This document shows positions 34,891 to 44,405 of a DNA stretch of 64,000 nucleotides, piece after piece; the first letter of the stretch is position 1, and the number at the start of each line of letters is the position of its first letter. The notes below the pieces were generated by a model that saw only the letters and a program-made list of their open reading frames with translations, had not been told where the DNA came from and ran no database searches. Made by a program: the position numbers and the translations under genes. The stretch spans positions 1 to 64,000 of the forward strand of contig JACCER010000004.1 in NCBI GenBank assembly GCA_013416445.1, in the 5' to 3' direction. This DNA is from Alcaligenaceae bacterium (GTDB lineage: Bacteria > Pseudomonadota > Gammaproteobacteria > Burkholderiales > Burkholderiaceae_B).

Positions 34891-34968
34891 GACCGACTCC
34901 CGTCCTGATCATCAATGGAGAATACTGCTTTCCTTTTATTCATGACAAGCTAAAATCCGAGACCTAGC

Positions 34969-35175
34969 CTATTGCTTATTTTTCCGCTGCTCACGCCGAC
35001 GCTTGTTCTTGTTCTGGGAAGGCGGCTGCAAGGCTTTTTCCAGGCGCTGCATTGCGGCAAGGGCCTGTTTGCGCTCGGCTTCACGCTTGGCGCGATAAAG
35101 CATGACAGCACGGGCAATGCCAAACGTGATTGCAAAAGCAACGATAACAATAATACCGCCAGTCAAACTACCCAT
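34969..35175 (-). CDS. Small membrane protein with basic C-terminus
   Basis: 68 residues: one N-terminal membrane helix (SLTGGIIVIVAFAITFGIAR) and a cytosolic tail dense in Lys/Arg/Gln/Asn (SQNKNKRRREQRKNKQ). Start at 35175 chosen for the AGCAGG upstream and because it puts the helix first; a longer frame to 35238 has no site. Unknown function; could bind nucleic acid or acidic lipids. Confidence 0.55.
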   Translation of the reverse strand: MGSLTGGIIVIVAFAITFGIARAVMLYRAKREAERKQALAAMQRLEKALQPPSQNKNKRRREQRKNKQ

Positions 35176-35402
35176 AACCCTGCTTCTTGAAAAAATTGAA
35201 TAATATCGTGTGGGCGCACTTGCCACGCAAGTGCGCACGCTGACAACTGAGCTTAACCGAAATGCTACTTACTTAAGCAAGAGGTCGAAAACCGTTTGTC
35301 GAATTACGCTGTGTCAATCCGAGCTACGAACCTCGACTGCTACACTCTTGGGCCCCGATGCGGCAGCGTTGCCCATCTGTTCTCAACAAGAGTATTTTCC
35401 GC

Positions 35403-36809
35403 ATGATCAGTACCTTAGCAATCGTCGTTTCACTACTACTCCTGATGTACCTGGCCTATCGAGGCGTTACCGTACTGCTTCTTGCGCCGCTCATGGCGGC
35501 GCTGGCTGTACTTCTCTCTGGTGAAATCAGTATTTACCTGCCCATCTACACCGACACCTTCATGAAGGCGCTGGGCAATTATGTAATCCAGTTCCTGCCT
35601 ATATTCCTGCTGGGCGCCTTGTTTGGTCAGCTCATGGCGGACTCCGGAGCCGCGCACACTATTTCCCGCTGGATAGTTGCAAAGCTGGGCGACAAGCACG
35701 CCATCATCACCGTGGTCCTGGCTTGCGCCATACTCACCTATGGCGGCGTTTCGCTGTTTGTCGTTGCCTTTGCGATCTACCCGATTGCGAAAGACCTTTT
35801 CCAGACGGCCGACATCCCAAAACGGCTGATACCGGCAACCATCGCGCTGGGTTCCTTTACTTTCACCATGACAGCCCTGCCAGGCACGCCTGCCATTCAA
35901 AACGCCATACCAATTCCCTATTACGGCACCAACGTATTCGCGGCACCAGGACTGGGCCTGATTGCCGCCGCCATCATGTTGCTGGGTGGACTGTGGTGGC
36001 TGAACAGCCGTACAGCCAGTGCGCGCCTTGCCGGGGAAGGCTATGGCAAGCATGATGACGATACCGATACCACTGCCACCGAAGAGGTAGACAGTGGCGC
36101 GCTCTCGCACATGCCGCTATTCCTGGCCGTGCTGCCGCTCATCCTGGTGATTTCCGTCAACGCGCTATTCACCTACGTGGTGTTTCCGCGCACAGACATG
36201 AGCTTGATCACCGAGCGCTTTCCGCATATAGCGCCTGCAAAAATGATAGGTTTATGGGCACTCATCATCGCCTTAGTTACGGCTTGCTCCACGCTCGTGA
36301 TTTCGCGCCTGGGCCATTGGAACAACTTGCGCACCACCATCAACAAAGGCGTGTTCGGCTTCATGCTACCCTTGTTCAATACGGCGTCGGAAGTCGGTTA
36401 CGGCGCCGTCATTGCCGGCCTGGCTGGCTTTGCCATCATCCGTGATGCGGTACTGAATGTAGCCCCCGGCAACCCGCTGGTTTCCGAAGCCGTTGCCATG
36501 AACGTGCTGGCGGGAATCACCGGGTCGTCTTCCGGAGGCTTGAGCATTGCGCTGCAAACCCTGGGCTCAGATTACCTGCGCATGGCGCATGAAGCCGGGA
36601 TCAGCCCCGAACTGATGCACCGCGTAGCCGTCATGGCCGCGGGGGGCTTTGATACCCTGCCCCATTGCGGCGCGATCATTACCTTGCTGTCGATCTGCAA
36701 ACTGAGCCACCGTCAGTCCTATCTGAACATTGCCGCCGTCACCATGATGGCCCCTATGGTCGCGCTGATATCGGTCATTACGCTGGGAACGATATTTGGC
36801 AGTTTTTAA
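35403..36809 (+). CDS. GntP-family permease
   Basis: 468 residues, about 12-14 membrane helices. Family motifs: QFLPIFLLGALFGQLMADSG, TALPGTPAIQNAIPIPYYGT and GSSSGGLSIALQTLGSDYLR. GntP permeases are proton symporters for gluconate and other organic acids. It lies immediately before catR and the catechol genes and points the same way, so an aromatic-pathway acid or related anion is a reasonable ligand. The start at 35403 gives a normal N-terminus; an in-frame ATG 45 bases upstream is less likely. Confidence 0.85.
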   Translation: MISTLAIVVSLLLLMYLAYRGVTVLLLAPLMAALAVLLSGEISIYLPIYTDTFMKALGNYVIQFLPIFLLGALFGQLMADSGAAHTISRWIVAKLGDKHAIITVVLACAILTYGGVSLFVVAFAIYPIAKDLFQTADIPKRLIPATIALGSFTFTMTALPGTPAIQNAIPIPYYGTNVFAAPGLGLIAAAIMLLGGLWWLNSRTASARLAGEGYGKHDDDTDTTATEEVDSGALSHMPLFLAVLPLILVISVNALFTYVVFPRTDMSLITERFPHIAPAKMIGLWALIIALVTACSTLVISRLGHWNNLRTTINKGVFGFMLPLFNTASEVGYGAVIAGLAGFAIIRDAVLNVAPGNPLVSEAVAMNVLAGITGSSSGGLSIALQTLGSDYLRMAHEAGISPELMHRVAVMAAGGFDTLPHCGAIITLLSICKLSHRQSYLNIAAVTMMAPMVALISVITLGTIFGSF

Positions 36810-36873
36810 TATCTGTGCGCTACCCTAGTCCAAGACCAAGTTAGCTGGAAGAAATACTTGAAAGGTGTGAGCC

Positions 36874-37770
36874 ATGGAATTACGGCAAATTCGTTATTTT
36901 CAATGTGTGGCGGCAGAGCTTAGCTTTACCAAGGCAGCAACACGGCTGCACATGGCTCAACCGCCGTTAAGCCGCCAGATCCGCCAGTTAGAAATCGAGC
37001 TTGGGGCCGACTTGTTCGAGCGACTGGGCCGCAGCATACGCCTGACCGACGCGGGCCGCTTTTTCCTTGATCAAACCACCCAGATCACCAAGCGGCTGGA
37101 CGACATCACGATGGCTACCAAGCGCATTGCCGAAAACCAGAAAAAGTGGTTTGGCATCGGTTTCGTGCCATCAACTTTATATGGTTTTGTTCCTGCTTTC
37201 ATCCGCCAAACCATGGCCCTCGACGAACAAGCCGAGATCGGACTGCTGGAAATGACTACGCTACAGCAGTTCGATGCCCTTAAAGCTGGCCATATCGATC
37301 TCGGAATTGGCCGTATTTTGCTCGACGACCCTCAAATCGAACGACTGGTGCTGATCGAAGAAGCACTGGTGGTGGTAGTACCCAAAACCCACGCCTTGGC
37401 CGCGCGCACCGAATTGCGGTTGGAAGACATCCTGCCCGAGCCTTTTATTCTGTATCCGTCCAAACCACGCCCCAGCTACGCTGACCACGTCCTGCAATTG
37501 TTCGAACGCCACGGCCATACCATTAACATCGCCCTTGAAACCAACGAACTGCAAACAGCGGTCGGGCTGGTTGCGGTGGGCCTGGGCATAACCCTGGTGC
37601 CAAGTTCTGTGCATAGATTGCATCGCGAAGACATTGCCTACATTCGCCTGGCCGCGCCTACGTTCACATCACCTATCATGATGAGCTGGCTCAAATCCAA
37701 CGAAACTCCTTTCTTGAAACAAGTCATCAATCTGGCAAAAGCCAGCGCCCTTGAGCATTATGCAAGCTGA
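36874..37770 (+). CDS. catR: LysR-type regulator CatR/BenM-like
   Basis: 298 residues. N-terminal winged helix (MELRQIRYFQCVAAELSFTK; AATRLHMAQPPLSRQIRQLE) and a LysR substrate domain (from about 90) with the CatM/BenM wording WFGIGFVPSTLYGFVP. Members activate cat genes on binding cis,cis-muconate. A CatM-type site (ATAC-N7-GTAT) lies between catR and catB. Here catR points the same way as catB rather than diverging from it. GGTGTG precedes the ATG. Confidence 0.85.
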   Translation: MELRQIRYFQCVAAELSFTKAATRLHMAQPPLSRQIRQLEIELGADLFERLGRSIRLTDAGRFFLDQTTQITKRLDDITMATKRIAENQKKWFGIGFVPSTLYGFVPAFIRQTMALDEQAEIGLLEMTTLQQFDALKAGHIDLGIGRILLDDPQIERLVLIEEALVVVVPKTHALAARTELRLEDILPEPFILYPSKPRPSYADHVLQLFERHGHTINIALETNELQTAVGLVAVGLGITLVPSSVHRLHREDIAYIRLAAPTFTSPIMMSWLKSNETPFLKQVINLAKASALEHYAS

Positions 37771-37845
37771 ATGGCGACCTGCCTGAGCGCACGTATAAAA
37801 GTCAGCCAATCAAACAACGTCTGGCTGACACAAAGCAAACAACCC

Positions 37846-37860
37846 ATACCTTTCAGGTAT
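37846..37860. promoter_or_regulatory. CatR/BenM-type operator upstream of catB
   Basis: ATACCTTTCAGGTAT matches the known CatM/BenM consensus ATAC-N7-GTAT exactly and is a near-perfect dyad (ATACC/GGTAT). A weaker second half-site group (GGTAT...GTACC, 37878-37894) follows 18 bases later, as in activator sites of this family. The centre is 90 bases before the catB ATG. Confidence 0.75.
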
Positions 37861-37942
37861 TGACTGGCCTGAAAATGGTATTAGACCCGTACCAGCACGC
37901 CTCATATACTCCAGGATACGCTTAATGCACCACAGGAAGCTT

Positions 37943-39064
37943 ATGGACGCAGTTATCAGTGACATCAATTGTTCAATCATTGATATTCCTACAATCCGGC
38001 CCCACAAGATGGCGGTATCAACCATGGGTGCCCAATCTCTGGTCATTGTCCGATTGCGTTGTTCGGACGATATAGAAGGTATCGGTGAAGCCACCACAAT
38101 AGGCGGCCTGAATTACGGCGGCGAAAGCCCTGAAAGCATCAAAACCAATATCGAAGCCTATTTCAAGCCGCTGCTGCTAGGTCAGCCGGCCAGCCAGATT
38201 GCCAGCCTGCGCAAACGGCTCAACGGCGCGATCAAAGACAACCGATTCGCCAAATCCGCCATAGAAACTGCCTTGTACGACGCCTACGGCAAGCGCCTTG
38301 GGGTATCGCTCAGTGATCTGTTCGGCGGCCGCATTCATGATCGTATTTCTGTGCTCTGGACGCTCGCCAGCGGCGACACCCAGGCTGATATCGCCGAGGC
38401 CCAACACATGCTGGGCATGCGCCGCCACAACAGCTTCAAGTTAAAGATAGGCCTGCGCGAGCCTCGCGACGACATCAAGCACATTACCGCAGTCAGGAAA
38501 GCACTGGGCGACGACGTCAGCCTGCGTGTCGATATCAATCAAGGCTGGAGCGAAACCCAAACCCTGCGTTATTTACCTGGCCTGGCCGATGCCGGCGTGG
38601 AACTGGTTGAACAACCTATCCATGAGAAGAACTTTGAAGGCATGCAGCGCCTGACTGCACTGGCCTGCCTGCCCATCATGGCCGATGAAGCGCTAAAAGG
38701 CCCGCATGACGCTTTCCGAATGGCAGCCGGGCATTGCGCCAATGTGTTCGCCATCAAGATAGAACAGGCGGGCGGCCTGCAAAATGCGCGCGACATGATT
38801 GCCATTGCCGAAGCAGCCGGCATAGCCCTGTACGGCGGCACGATGCTCGAGGGCTCGGTATCCACCATCGCCGCCGCCCATCTTTTTTCAACCATCGGTA
38901 AACTGGAATGGGGCACCGAAATGTTCGGCCCCCTATTGCTGAAAGATGAAATCCTGACTTTGCCGCTGGACTATAGTGACTTCAGCCTGGGATTGCCTCG
39001 TGGCCCCGGCCTGGGCATAGAGCTCGATGAAGACAAGCTGGCTTTCTACGCCCGCAAACCCTAA
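37943..39064 (+). CDS. catB: Muconate cycloisomerase
   Basis: Turns cis,cis-muconate into muconolactone. 373 residues from the ATG at 37943, placed by CAGGAAGC; an in-frame ATG 18 bases upstream is possible. Enolase-superfamily elements: N-terminal capping domain, FKLKIGLREP (the KxK catalytic lysines, about 163-165), VDINQGWS (metal Asp), VEQPIHEKNF (Glu), MADEAL (Asp) and GGTMLEGS. Starts the catBCA-catD operon; 19 bases separate it from catC. Confidence 0.9.
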   Translation: MDAVISDINCSIIDIPTIRPHKMAVSTMGAQSLVIVRLRCSDDIEGIGEATTIGGLNYGGESPESIKTNIEAYFKPLLLGQPASQIASLRKRLNGAIKDNRFAKSAIETALYDAYGKRLGVSLSDLFGGRIHDRISVLWTLASGDTQADIAEAQHMLGMRRHNSFKLKIGLREPRDDIKHITAVRKALGDDVSLRVDINQGWSETQTLRYLPGLADAGVELVEQPIHEKNFEGMQRLTALACLPIMADEALKGPHDAFRMAAGHCANVFAIKIEQAGGLQNARDMIAIAEAAGIALYGGTMLEGSVSTIAAAHLFSTIGKLEWGTEMFGPLLLKDEILTLPLDYSDFSLGLPRGPGLGIELDEDKLAFYARKP

Positions 39065-39083
39065 ACCCGACCAAGGAAACCCC

Positions 39084-39374
39084 ATGTTATTCAAAGTTGA
39101 AATGAACGTATGCATACCGCTCAATGCCGACCCGGTTGCCATGGCAGAAATCAAGGCGCGCGAAAAAGACTATTCCCAGGCCTTGCAAAAGTCCGGTAAA
39201 TGGCGCCACATCTGGCGCGTTGCCGGGCAATATGCAAACGTCAGCGTTTTCGACGTGGACAGCAATGAAGAACTGCACGAGATACTGATGGGCCTGCCCT
39301 TGCAGCCTTATATGGACTTCAAAATAGAAGCCCTTTGCCGCCACCCATCGTCCATACGCGATGATGACCGCTGA
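39084..39374 (+). CDS. catC: Muconolactone delta-isomerase
   Basis: 96 residues, the normal size, starting MLFKVEMNVCIPLNADP with AAGGAA upstream. Converts muconolactone to 3-oxoadipate enol-lactone in the cytoplasm. KWRHIWRVAGQYANVSVFDV and LPLQPYMDFKIEAL fit the ferredoxin-like fold that builds the decamer. Between catB and catA. Confidence 0.9.
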   Translation: MLFKVEMNVCIPLNADPVAMAEIKAREKDYSQALQKSGKWRHIWRVAGQYANVSVFDVDSNEELHEILMGLPLQPYMDFKIEALCRHPSSIRDDDR

Positions 39375-39402
39375 TTTTTAAATATAAAACAAGGAAAACA
39401 CA

Positions 39403-40314
39403 ATGAGCAAACAACTGGTTGATGAGTTAATCAAGCAAATAGAAAGCAAACAAGGCACTGTGCCTGATGCGCGTGTCCAGGCCATCGTAAACCGTATCGT
39501 CAAAGACCTGTTCTACACAATTGAAGAGTTCGACGTCAGCCCAAGCGAATTCTGGACTGCCCTGAACTTTCTTAGCGCGAGCGCCCCTGAATTCGGGCTG
39601 ATAGCCCCAGGGCTGGGGTTTGAGCGCCTGCTGGACATACGCATGGACGAGGCTGAAGCCAAGGCGGGGCTGTCTCCTGACGCCACGCCGCGCACCATAG
39701 AAGGTCCGCTTTATGTCGCTGGCGCGCCGGTATCGACGGGTTTTGCCCGCTTGTGCAATGACGACGAAATCGGTGAACCGCTAGTCATGGAAGGCCAGGT
39801 GTTTGCGGAAGACGGTATTACACCCCTGAAGCATGCCCTGGTCGAAGTCTGGCATGCGAATCACCTGGGTAATTATTCCTACTTCGATCCGTCACAAAAG
39901 CCTTTCAATCTGCGCCGCAGCATACGCACCGACGAAAATGGCCGTTATTCCTTCCAGAGTGTGCTGCCGCTAGGCTACAGCGTGCCGCCCAACGGGGCAA
40001 CCGACACTCTGCTAAAGGCGCTGGGTCGTCATGGCTCGCGCCCTGCGCATATTCATTTTTTCGTAACAGCCGATGGCCACCGGAAACTGACCACCCAAAT
40101 CAACATCGATGGCGACCCGTATCTGTGGGATGACTTTGCTTTCGCCACCCGCGAAGGCCTGGTGCCAGCCATTAGCAAGGTAAGCGATGTAGCCCAGGCG
40201 GCCAAGTACCAGCTCAAGGGCGAGTTTTCGCACATTATGTTCAATTTTGTCTTGCATGCCGACAAGACTGATGTCATCAGCACCGACATCAGTCGCGCAC
40301 GCGCCGCAGCCTAA
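39403..40314 (+). CDS. catA: Catechol 1,2-dioxygenase
   Basis: Intradiol ring cleavage of catechol to cis,cis-muconate using Fe(III). 303 residues with the helical N-terminal dimer domain and the iron ligands in GNYSYFD (first Tyr), GYSVPPNG (second Tyr) and RPAHIHFFV (two His). AAGGAA ribosome site. Third in the operon: the first enzyme of the pathway is encoded after catB and catC. Confidence 0.92.
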   Translation: MSKQLVDELIKQIESKQGTVPDARVQAIVNRIVKDLFYTIEEFDVSPSEFWTALNFLSASAPEFGLIAPGLGFERLLDIRMDEAEAKAGLSPDATPRTIEGPLYVAGAPVSTGFARLCNDDEIGEPLVMEGQVFAEDGITPLKHALVEVWHANHLGNYSYFDPSQKPFNLRRSIRTDENGRYSFQSVLPLGYSVPPNGATDTLLKALGRHGSRPAHIHFFVTADGHRKLTTQINIDGDPYLWDDFAFATREGLVPAISKVSDVAQAAKYQLKGEFSHIMFNFVLHADKTDVISTDISRARAAA

Positions 40315-40324
40315 GGAGTCACTC

Positions 40325-41101
40325 ATGCCCTATGCAGATCTGGGAAATTCCCGTATTTTTTACTTGGTGGATGGGCCTGAAAACGCCCCCTGGCTGGTGC
40401 TGTCCAACTCGTTGGGCGCCAACGCCGACATGTGGTCCAGGCAGGTAAGCCAGTTGGCTCGCCATTTTCGGGTATTGCGCTACGACTCCAGGGGGCATGG
40501 GCATTCGTCCACACCCGAAGGCGAGTACTCTATGGCAGATTTGGGCGGCGACTTATCCAATTTACTGAAGCATCTGAACATTGAAAAAGCCCACGTCTGT
40601 GGCTTGTCGATAGGCGGGATGACCGCCATGTGGCTGGCCTTGGCACACCCCGAGCAGGTAGATAGGCTGGTATTGTGCAATACGTCTTCAAGGATAGGGT
40701 CGATAGCAAGCTGGCAAGAACGCATAGCCACTGTCAACGCCAATGGCGTGGAAAGCATGGCTTATGAACTCATCCAGCGCTGGCTGTCGGCCAATTACCT
40801 GGCCAAGCACCCGGAATCCAGCCAGACACTAATTGATATGATACGCAGGATGTCCACCAGCGGCTACGCTGCAACCTGCGCCGCATTGCGCGACGCTGAC
40901 CTTGATGCGGAAGTCCAGCGCATTACCGCGCAGGTGCTGGTCGTTGGCGGCAAACACGACCTGGCAACCACCCCGGAAGCAACCCTGGCATTAACCGCAA
41001 AAATACCTGGCGCGCAATACTACGAACTCGACGCAGCCCATATATCGAACTGGGAACAGCCCTCTGTGTTTAGCAATAAGCTGATCGAATTCTTAAGCTG
41101 A
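40325..41101 (+). CDS. catD: 3-oxoadipate enol-lactonase
   Basis: Hydrolyses 3-oxoadipate enol-lactone to 3-oxoadipate. Alpha/beta hydrolase of 258 residues: oxyanion loop SNSLGAN, YDSRGHGHS, nucleophile Ser in CGLSIGGMTA, acid Asp in GGKHDLATTPE and His in DAAHISNWEQP. ATG at 40325 follows AAGGAG, 8 bases after catA stops. Also called pcaD when in a protocatechuate cluster. Last gene of the cat operon; a REP palindrome follows. Confidence 0.88.
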   Translation: MPYADLGNSRIFYLVDGPENAPWLVLSNSLGANADMWSRQVSQLARHFRVLRYDSRGHGHSSTPEGEYSMADLGGDLSNLLKHLNIEKAHVCGLSIGGMTAMWLALAHPEQVDRLVLCNTSSRIGSIASWQERIATVNANGVESMAYELIQRWLSANYLAKHPESSQTLIDMIRRMSTSGYAATCAALRDADLDAEVQRITAQVLVVGGKHDLATTPEATLALTAKIPGAQYYELDAAHISNWEQPSVFSNKLIEFLS

Positions 41102-41107
41102 CACTTT

Positions 41108-41144
41108 GTAGGTCGGATTAGCGCCGCCAGGCGCGTAATCCGAC
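41108..41144. repeat. REP-like palindrome, copy 3
   Basis: GTAGGTCGGATTAGCGCCGC followed by CAGGCGCGTAATCCGAC. It starts 6 bases after the catD stop, so it may act as the operon's 3' end structure. Confidence 0.85.
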
Positions 41145-41181
41145 ACCGTCCTGGGGCAAAAACGCCCAGAACATATTCGGT

Positions 41182-42240
41182 TCAAGTGTTTACCGTGCTA
41201 TCCGACAAATAAACAGATTCCATGAACTCGCGCAACTGACGCTCCCACTTCCACCACTCCAAGCCACTCGCCAGATGACCGTACTGTGTGTCAAGTTCAA
41301 TATACTGACAATCAATTTCGTGTCGCTCAAGTATGGCCAAGGTTTTATTTGCGGAACTGGCCGGAAACAGTTTGTCTGTGGTTGCAAGCACAAAAAGAAC
41401 TTTAGCTTTCAACCCTGCTAGGCAATCCCTGACATCAAAATCGTTCATCGCCTGGGCCAGGATAAAAAGCGAGTTGGGATCGAACTCTTCCGCCCACATC
41501 CTGGCAGATGCGCTTATTTTCTTATCGACCTCGAGCGGATCAGGTATGGATTTCGCCAACCATTCAGCCATTCCATATGAAAGCAACGTTTGACGCCGAA
41601 GGTGGCTCAAGTGGGAGCGGATTCTGTCATCTTCATATATCCAGCCATTATTCCAATGTGGATTGGTTGCCAGCGCATTCAACATACTGGATGTACCGCT
41701 CTGCACCACATCACTGCCGATAAGTGATGACAGCACTACCACAAGACCACTCATAAATCCGGGATACTGTATGCCCCATTGCCATGCGGCAAAGCCGCCC
41801 ATTGATACGCCGACGACACCAACCAGTCGGGTAATTCCCAAGTGATGGACAAGCCTGTATTGCGTGCCCACCACATCCTGGAAGGCTATACGGGGAAACA
41901 TCGGCCCATAGGGCTGGCCGCATTCAGGCGAAGCAGAGCCTGGTCCAGTACTGCCAAAACACGAACCCAGGGCGTTAGGTGCGATAACGAAATACTTAGT
42001 GGTGTCTATCGCTTTTCCAGGCCCGACCAATGAGGCCCACGACCCTTCAGATGAAGCATGGGTTGCGCCACAAACAAAGTCGTGGCTAGAGGTGTACCCA
42101 TGCAAGACCAGGACAGCGTTCGACTTTTGTTGATTCAGCGTGCCTAGCGTGATATATGAAACATTCACGTCAGGCAACACTTCTCCGCTGGCAAGCTGGT
42201 ACTGTTCGATAGAGAACAAACCTCTTTGGGCGGAACTCAT
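41182..42240 (-). CDS. MetX-like alpha/beta hydrolase or acyltransferase
   Basis: 352 residues (start at 42240 favoured by GGGTGAT; a start 12 bases upstream is possible). Homoserine O-acetyltransferase-type fold: SYITLGTLNQQKSNAVLVLH, LGSCFGSTGPGSASP, nucleophile Ser in GVSMGGFAAWQWGIQYP, Asp in TTDKLFP and His in YGHLAS. MetX normally also has the tract around the substrate Arg; that is not evident, so this is a relative with another substrate. A Bug receptor gene lies 64 bases upstream in the same direction, so they may work together. Confidence 0.75.
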   Translation of the reverse strand: MSSAQRGLFSIEQYQLASGEVLPDVNVSYITLGTLNQQKSNAVLVLHGYTSSHDFVCGATHASSEGSWASLVGPGKAIDTTKYFVIAPNALGSCFGSTGPGSASPECGQPYGPMFPRIAFQDVVGTQYRLVHHLGITRLVGVVGVSMGGFAAWQWGIQYPGFMSGLVVVLSSLIGSDVVQSGTSSMLNALATNPHWNNGWIYEDDRIRSHLSHLRRQTLLSYGMAEWLAKSIPDPLEVDKKISASARMWAEEFDPNSLFILAQAMNDFDVRDCLAGLKAKVLFVLATTDKLFPASSANKTLAILERHEIDCQYIELDTQYGHLASGLEWWKWERQLREFMESVYLSDSTVNT

Positions 42241-42304
42241 ATCATCACCCATACATCCGCATGGCTCTGATGCATCTTTATTGAGTTAAGGCTCGATATT
42301 AAAG

Positions 42305-43300
42305 TCAATTGTTGGCCTGAATATCGGCCGTCTTGATTACCTGCCGCCATTTGTTGCGTTCATTGTCAATAAAAGCCTGCAACTCTTCGGGTGAGCCGCC
42401 GCCAGCTTCAATTCCCTGAGCATTAAATTTTTCTCGTAAAACCTGGTCGTTGGTCAAGATATCGTTGATTGCTACGGATAGGGTTTTTACCACATCGCCG
42501 GGAACTCCCGTGGGCGCCATCAAGGCGATCCAGCCACCAGCCTCGAAGTCACCCACTCCAGCTTCGCTGAAGGTTGGGTACTGATTCAGGATCGGCCAGC
42601 GCTTTTCTGTGCCCACAGCCAAAATCTTTAATTTCCCGGCTTGAGCCAAAGGTAATGCGCCTGAAATATGATAGAAAACGAAATCAATCCGGCCAGCAAG
42701 AAGATCATTCATAACCCCCTTGGAATAAGGAACATGCACAGCCGGCATGCCCGTTTTCTGCTTGAACAACTCTGCCGCCAAGTGCAATGATGTGCCATTG
42801 CCGGACGAACCGTAGTTCAGCGGATCTTTGCGTGTCTTGCCCAGTTTGATAAGGTCCTCGACCGTATCTACCGGCAGAGAAGCTGGCACCACCAATACGT
42901 TGGGATTACGCGTAAACAGGGTGATGGGAATCAGATCTTTGGTGACATCGTAAGAAATGTTGTCATACAGAAACTGGTTGACTGCCAGAATACCAATAGT
43001 GCCAGCAAGTATCGTATAGCCGTCCGGAGCAGCGCGTGTCACTGTTTGTGTACCCGAAATACCGCTCGCACCCGCAAGATTTTCCACCACGAATGTCTGC
43101 CCCAGTTTTTTATCCAGCCTTATCGCCAATTCGCGCGTTAGCACATCCGGCGTGCTTCCCGGCCCAAACGGAACCACGATGCGCACCGGCTTTTTATGTG
43201 GATAGCTGGACTCGGAAGTCGCTGTGGCGAAGCCGGCGACGGACAGTGTCACTAAGCCGGCGAATGCCGCCAGCCATACTCTTTTGATAGGAATCATCAT
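42305..43300 (-). CDS. Bug-family periplasmic receptor
   Basis: 331 residues: signal peptide (to FATATS), KKPVRIVVPFGPGSTPDVLT, AGASGISGTQTVTRAAPDGY, and VPYSKGVMNDLLAGRIDFVF. GGAGGAG precedes ATGATG. Transcribed away from the LysR gene next door with 94 bases between, the common regulator/receptor arrangement. Probably the uptake receptor for whatever the hydrolase at 41182-42240 acts on. Confidence 0.9.
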   Translation of the reverse strand: MMIPIKRVWLAAFAGLVTLSVAGFATATSESSYPHKKPVRIVVPFGPGSTPDVLTRELAIRLDKKLGQTFVVENLAGASGISGTQTVTRAAPDGYTILAGTIGILAVNQFLYDNISYDVTKDLIPITLFTRNPNVLVVPASLPVDTVEDLIKLGKTRKDPLNYGSSGNGTSLHLAAELFKQKTGMPAVHVPYSKGVMNDLLAGRIDFVFYHISGALPLAQAGKLKILAVGTEKRWPILNQYPTFSEAGVGDFEAGGWIALMAPTGVPGDVVKTLSVAINDILTNDQVLREKFNAQGIEAGGGSPEELQAFIDNERNKWRQVIKTADIQANN

Positions 43301-43361
43301 TATTTGTTCTCCTCCCCCTGAATAATTATGGTTTTTACAAGCAAAAGTTTAGGGGTATCAT

Positions 43362-43374
43362 TTGATCGAATCAA
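43362..43374. promoter_or_regulatory. Candidate LysR-type operator
   Basis: TTGATCGAATCAA is a 5-3-5 dyad (TTGAT-CGA-ATCAA) in the 94-bp gap between the divergent Bug and LysR genes, 21 bases before the LysR start. Position and symmetry suit autoregulation; it does not have the textbook T-N11-A form. Confidence 0.35.
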
Positions 43375-43394
43375 GTCTTATAAAATGAACAATT

Positions 43395-44363
43395 ATGCGT
43401 AGAAAAGTGAACAATATATCTCTGCGTCAACTCAGGGCCTTCCAGGAGGTCGCCCGTGCACAATCCTTTTCAGGCGCTGCAGCCAAGCTGTTCATAACAC
43501 GATCTGCCTTGTCGGAAACAATCAAGCAGCTTGAGCTGCAATTGGGTGTTCGCCTGCTTGATCGCACTACTCGAAGTGTCCAATTGAGCACGACTGGCAT
43601 CGAATTCTATGAAGAAGTCAACCAAGTCCTAAGCCGGCTGAACAACGCGCTACAGCGTCTTGACGACATCAACTCCATCGACTCCGGACACGTTCGGATT
43701 GCCGGAGCGCCATCCATGCTGCATGGCATCGTCATACCCTCTTTGTCACAACTAAGACGGACCCATCCGAATATCAAGGTCACCCTGCATGAACTCGGAG
43801 CTAATGGAATAAGCGATCATATTCTGCAAGCGGATGTCGATTTTGGGGTGGGCGCGCTCAACGAAGAGCACATTACGCAGTTGTCATGCCTGCCTCTGCT
43901 TAAGGATCGCTTCGTCGTAATCGCACCTGTAGGCCACGAATTGCTGAACCACAACAAGCGTGGAATAAGTATTGCAGATCTCGGGTGCTACCCATACATA
44001 GGCCTGACATCGGACACACTTATTGGCCGTGTTTTGTCGGCTACATCCGCCGCACCCGAGAACGTTCGTGAACCCATCATCAGAGTATCCAATACCTCTC
44101 TGTTGTGTAGCGCCATTGAAAATGGACTGGGCGTTTCAATACTGACCAGTTTGTCGATGAAATATCTGAAATCAAGAAAAATCGGCTCAACACTCTTGTC
44201 GGACCCTCTGATCGAACGGGATATCCAGATGTTCTGGCGATCAGGACGGTCATTGTCCCCTGTGGCGAAGCTGGTCTGGAATGAAATATATCTGGAAACC
44301 AGAAAACTAAAGGGCGAATTCGGAATTACATTATGCGAAGCACCGAACGTCGCAAGCCCGTAA
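43395..44363 (+). CDS. LysR-family regulator of the divergent Bug/hydrolase genes
   Basis: 322 residues. DNA-binding part: ISLRQLRAFQEVARAQSFSG and AAAKLFITRSALSETIKQLE; co-inducer domain from about 95 (GHVRIAGAPSMLHGIVIPSL). Divergence from the Bug gene suggests it controls that gene and the hydrolase. No ribosome site of note before the ATG. Ligand unknown. Confidence 0.85.
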   Translation: MRRKVNNISLRQLRAFQEVARAQSFSGAAAKLFITRSALSETIKQLELQLGVRLLDRTTRSVQLSTTGIEFYEEVNQVLSRLNNALQRLDDINSIDSGHVRIAGAPSMLHGIVIPSLSQLRRTHPNIKVTLHELGANGISDHILQADVDFGVGALNEEHITQLSCLPLLKDRFVVIAPVGHELLNHNKRGISIADLGCYPYIGLTSDTLIGRVLSATSAAPENVREPIIRVSNTSLLCSAIENGLGVSILTSLSMKYLKSRKIGSTLLSDPLIERDIQMFWRSGRSLSPVAKLVWNEIYLETRKLKGEFGITLCEAPNVASP

Positions 44364-44405
44364 TTCAGCAAGCTTACGACCACGACGACCATCGTCCTGT
44401 CCAAC

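Noticed and set aside
35436-36110. Long minus-strand frame inside the permease gene
   Set aside because: Antisense shadow of the GntP-type gene; no start signals and Gln/Gly/Arg-biased content.
41842-42033. Short plus-strand frame opposite the MetX-like gene
   Set aside because: Antisense to the catalytic part of a well-supported hydrolase.
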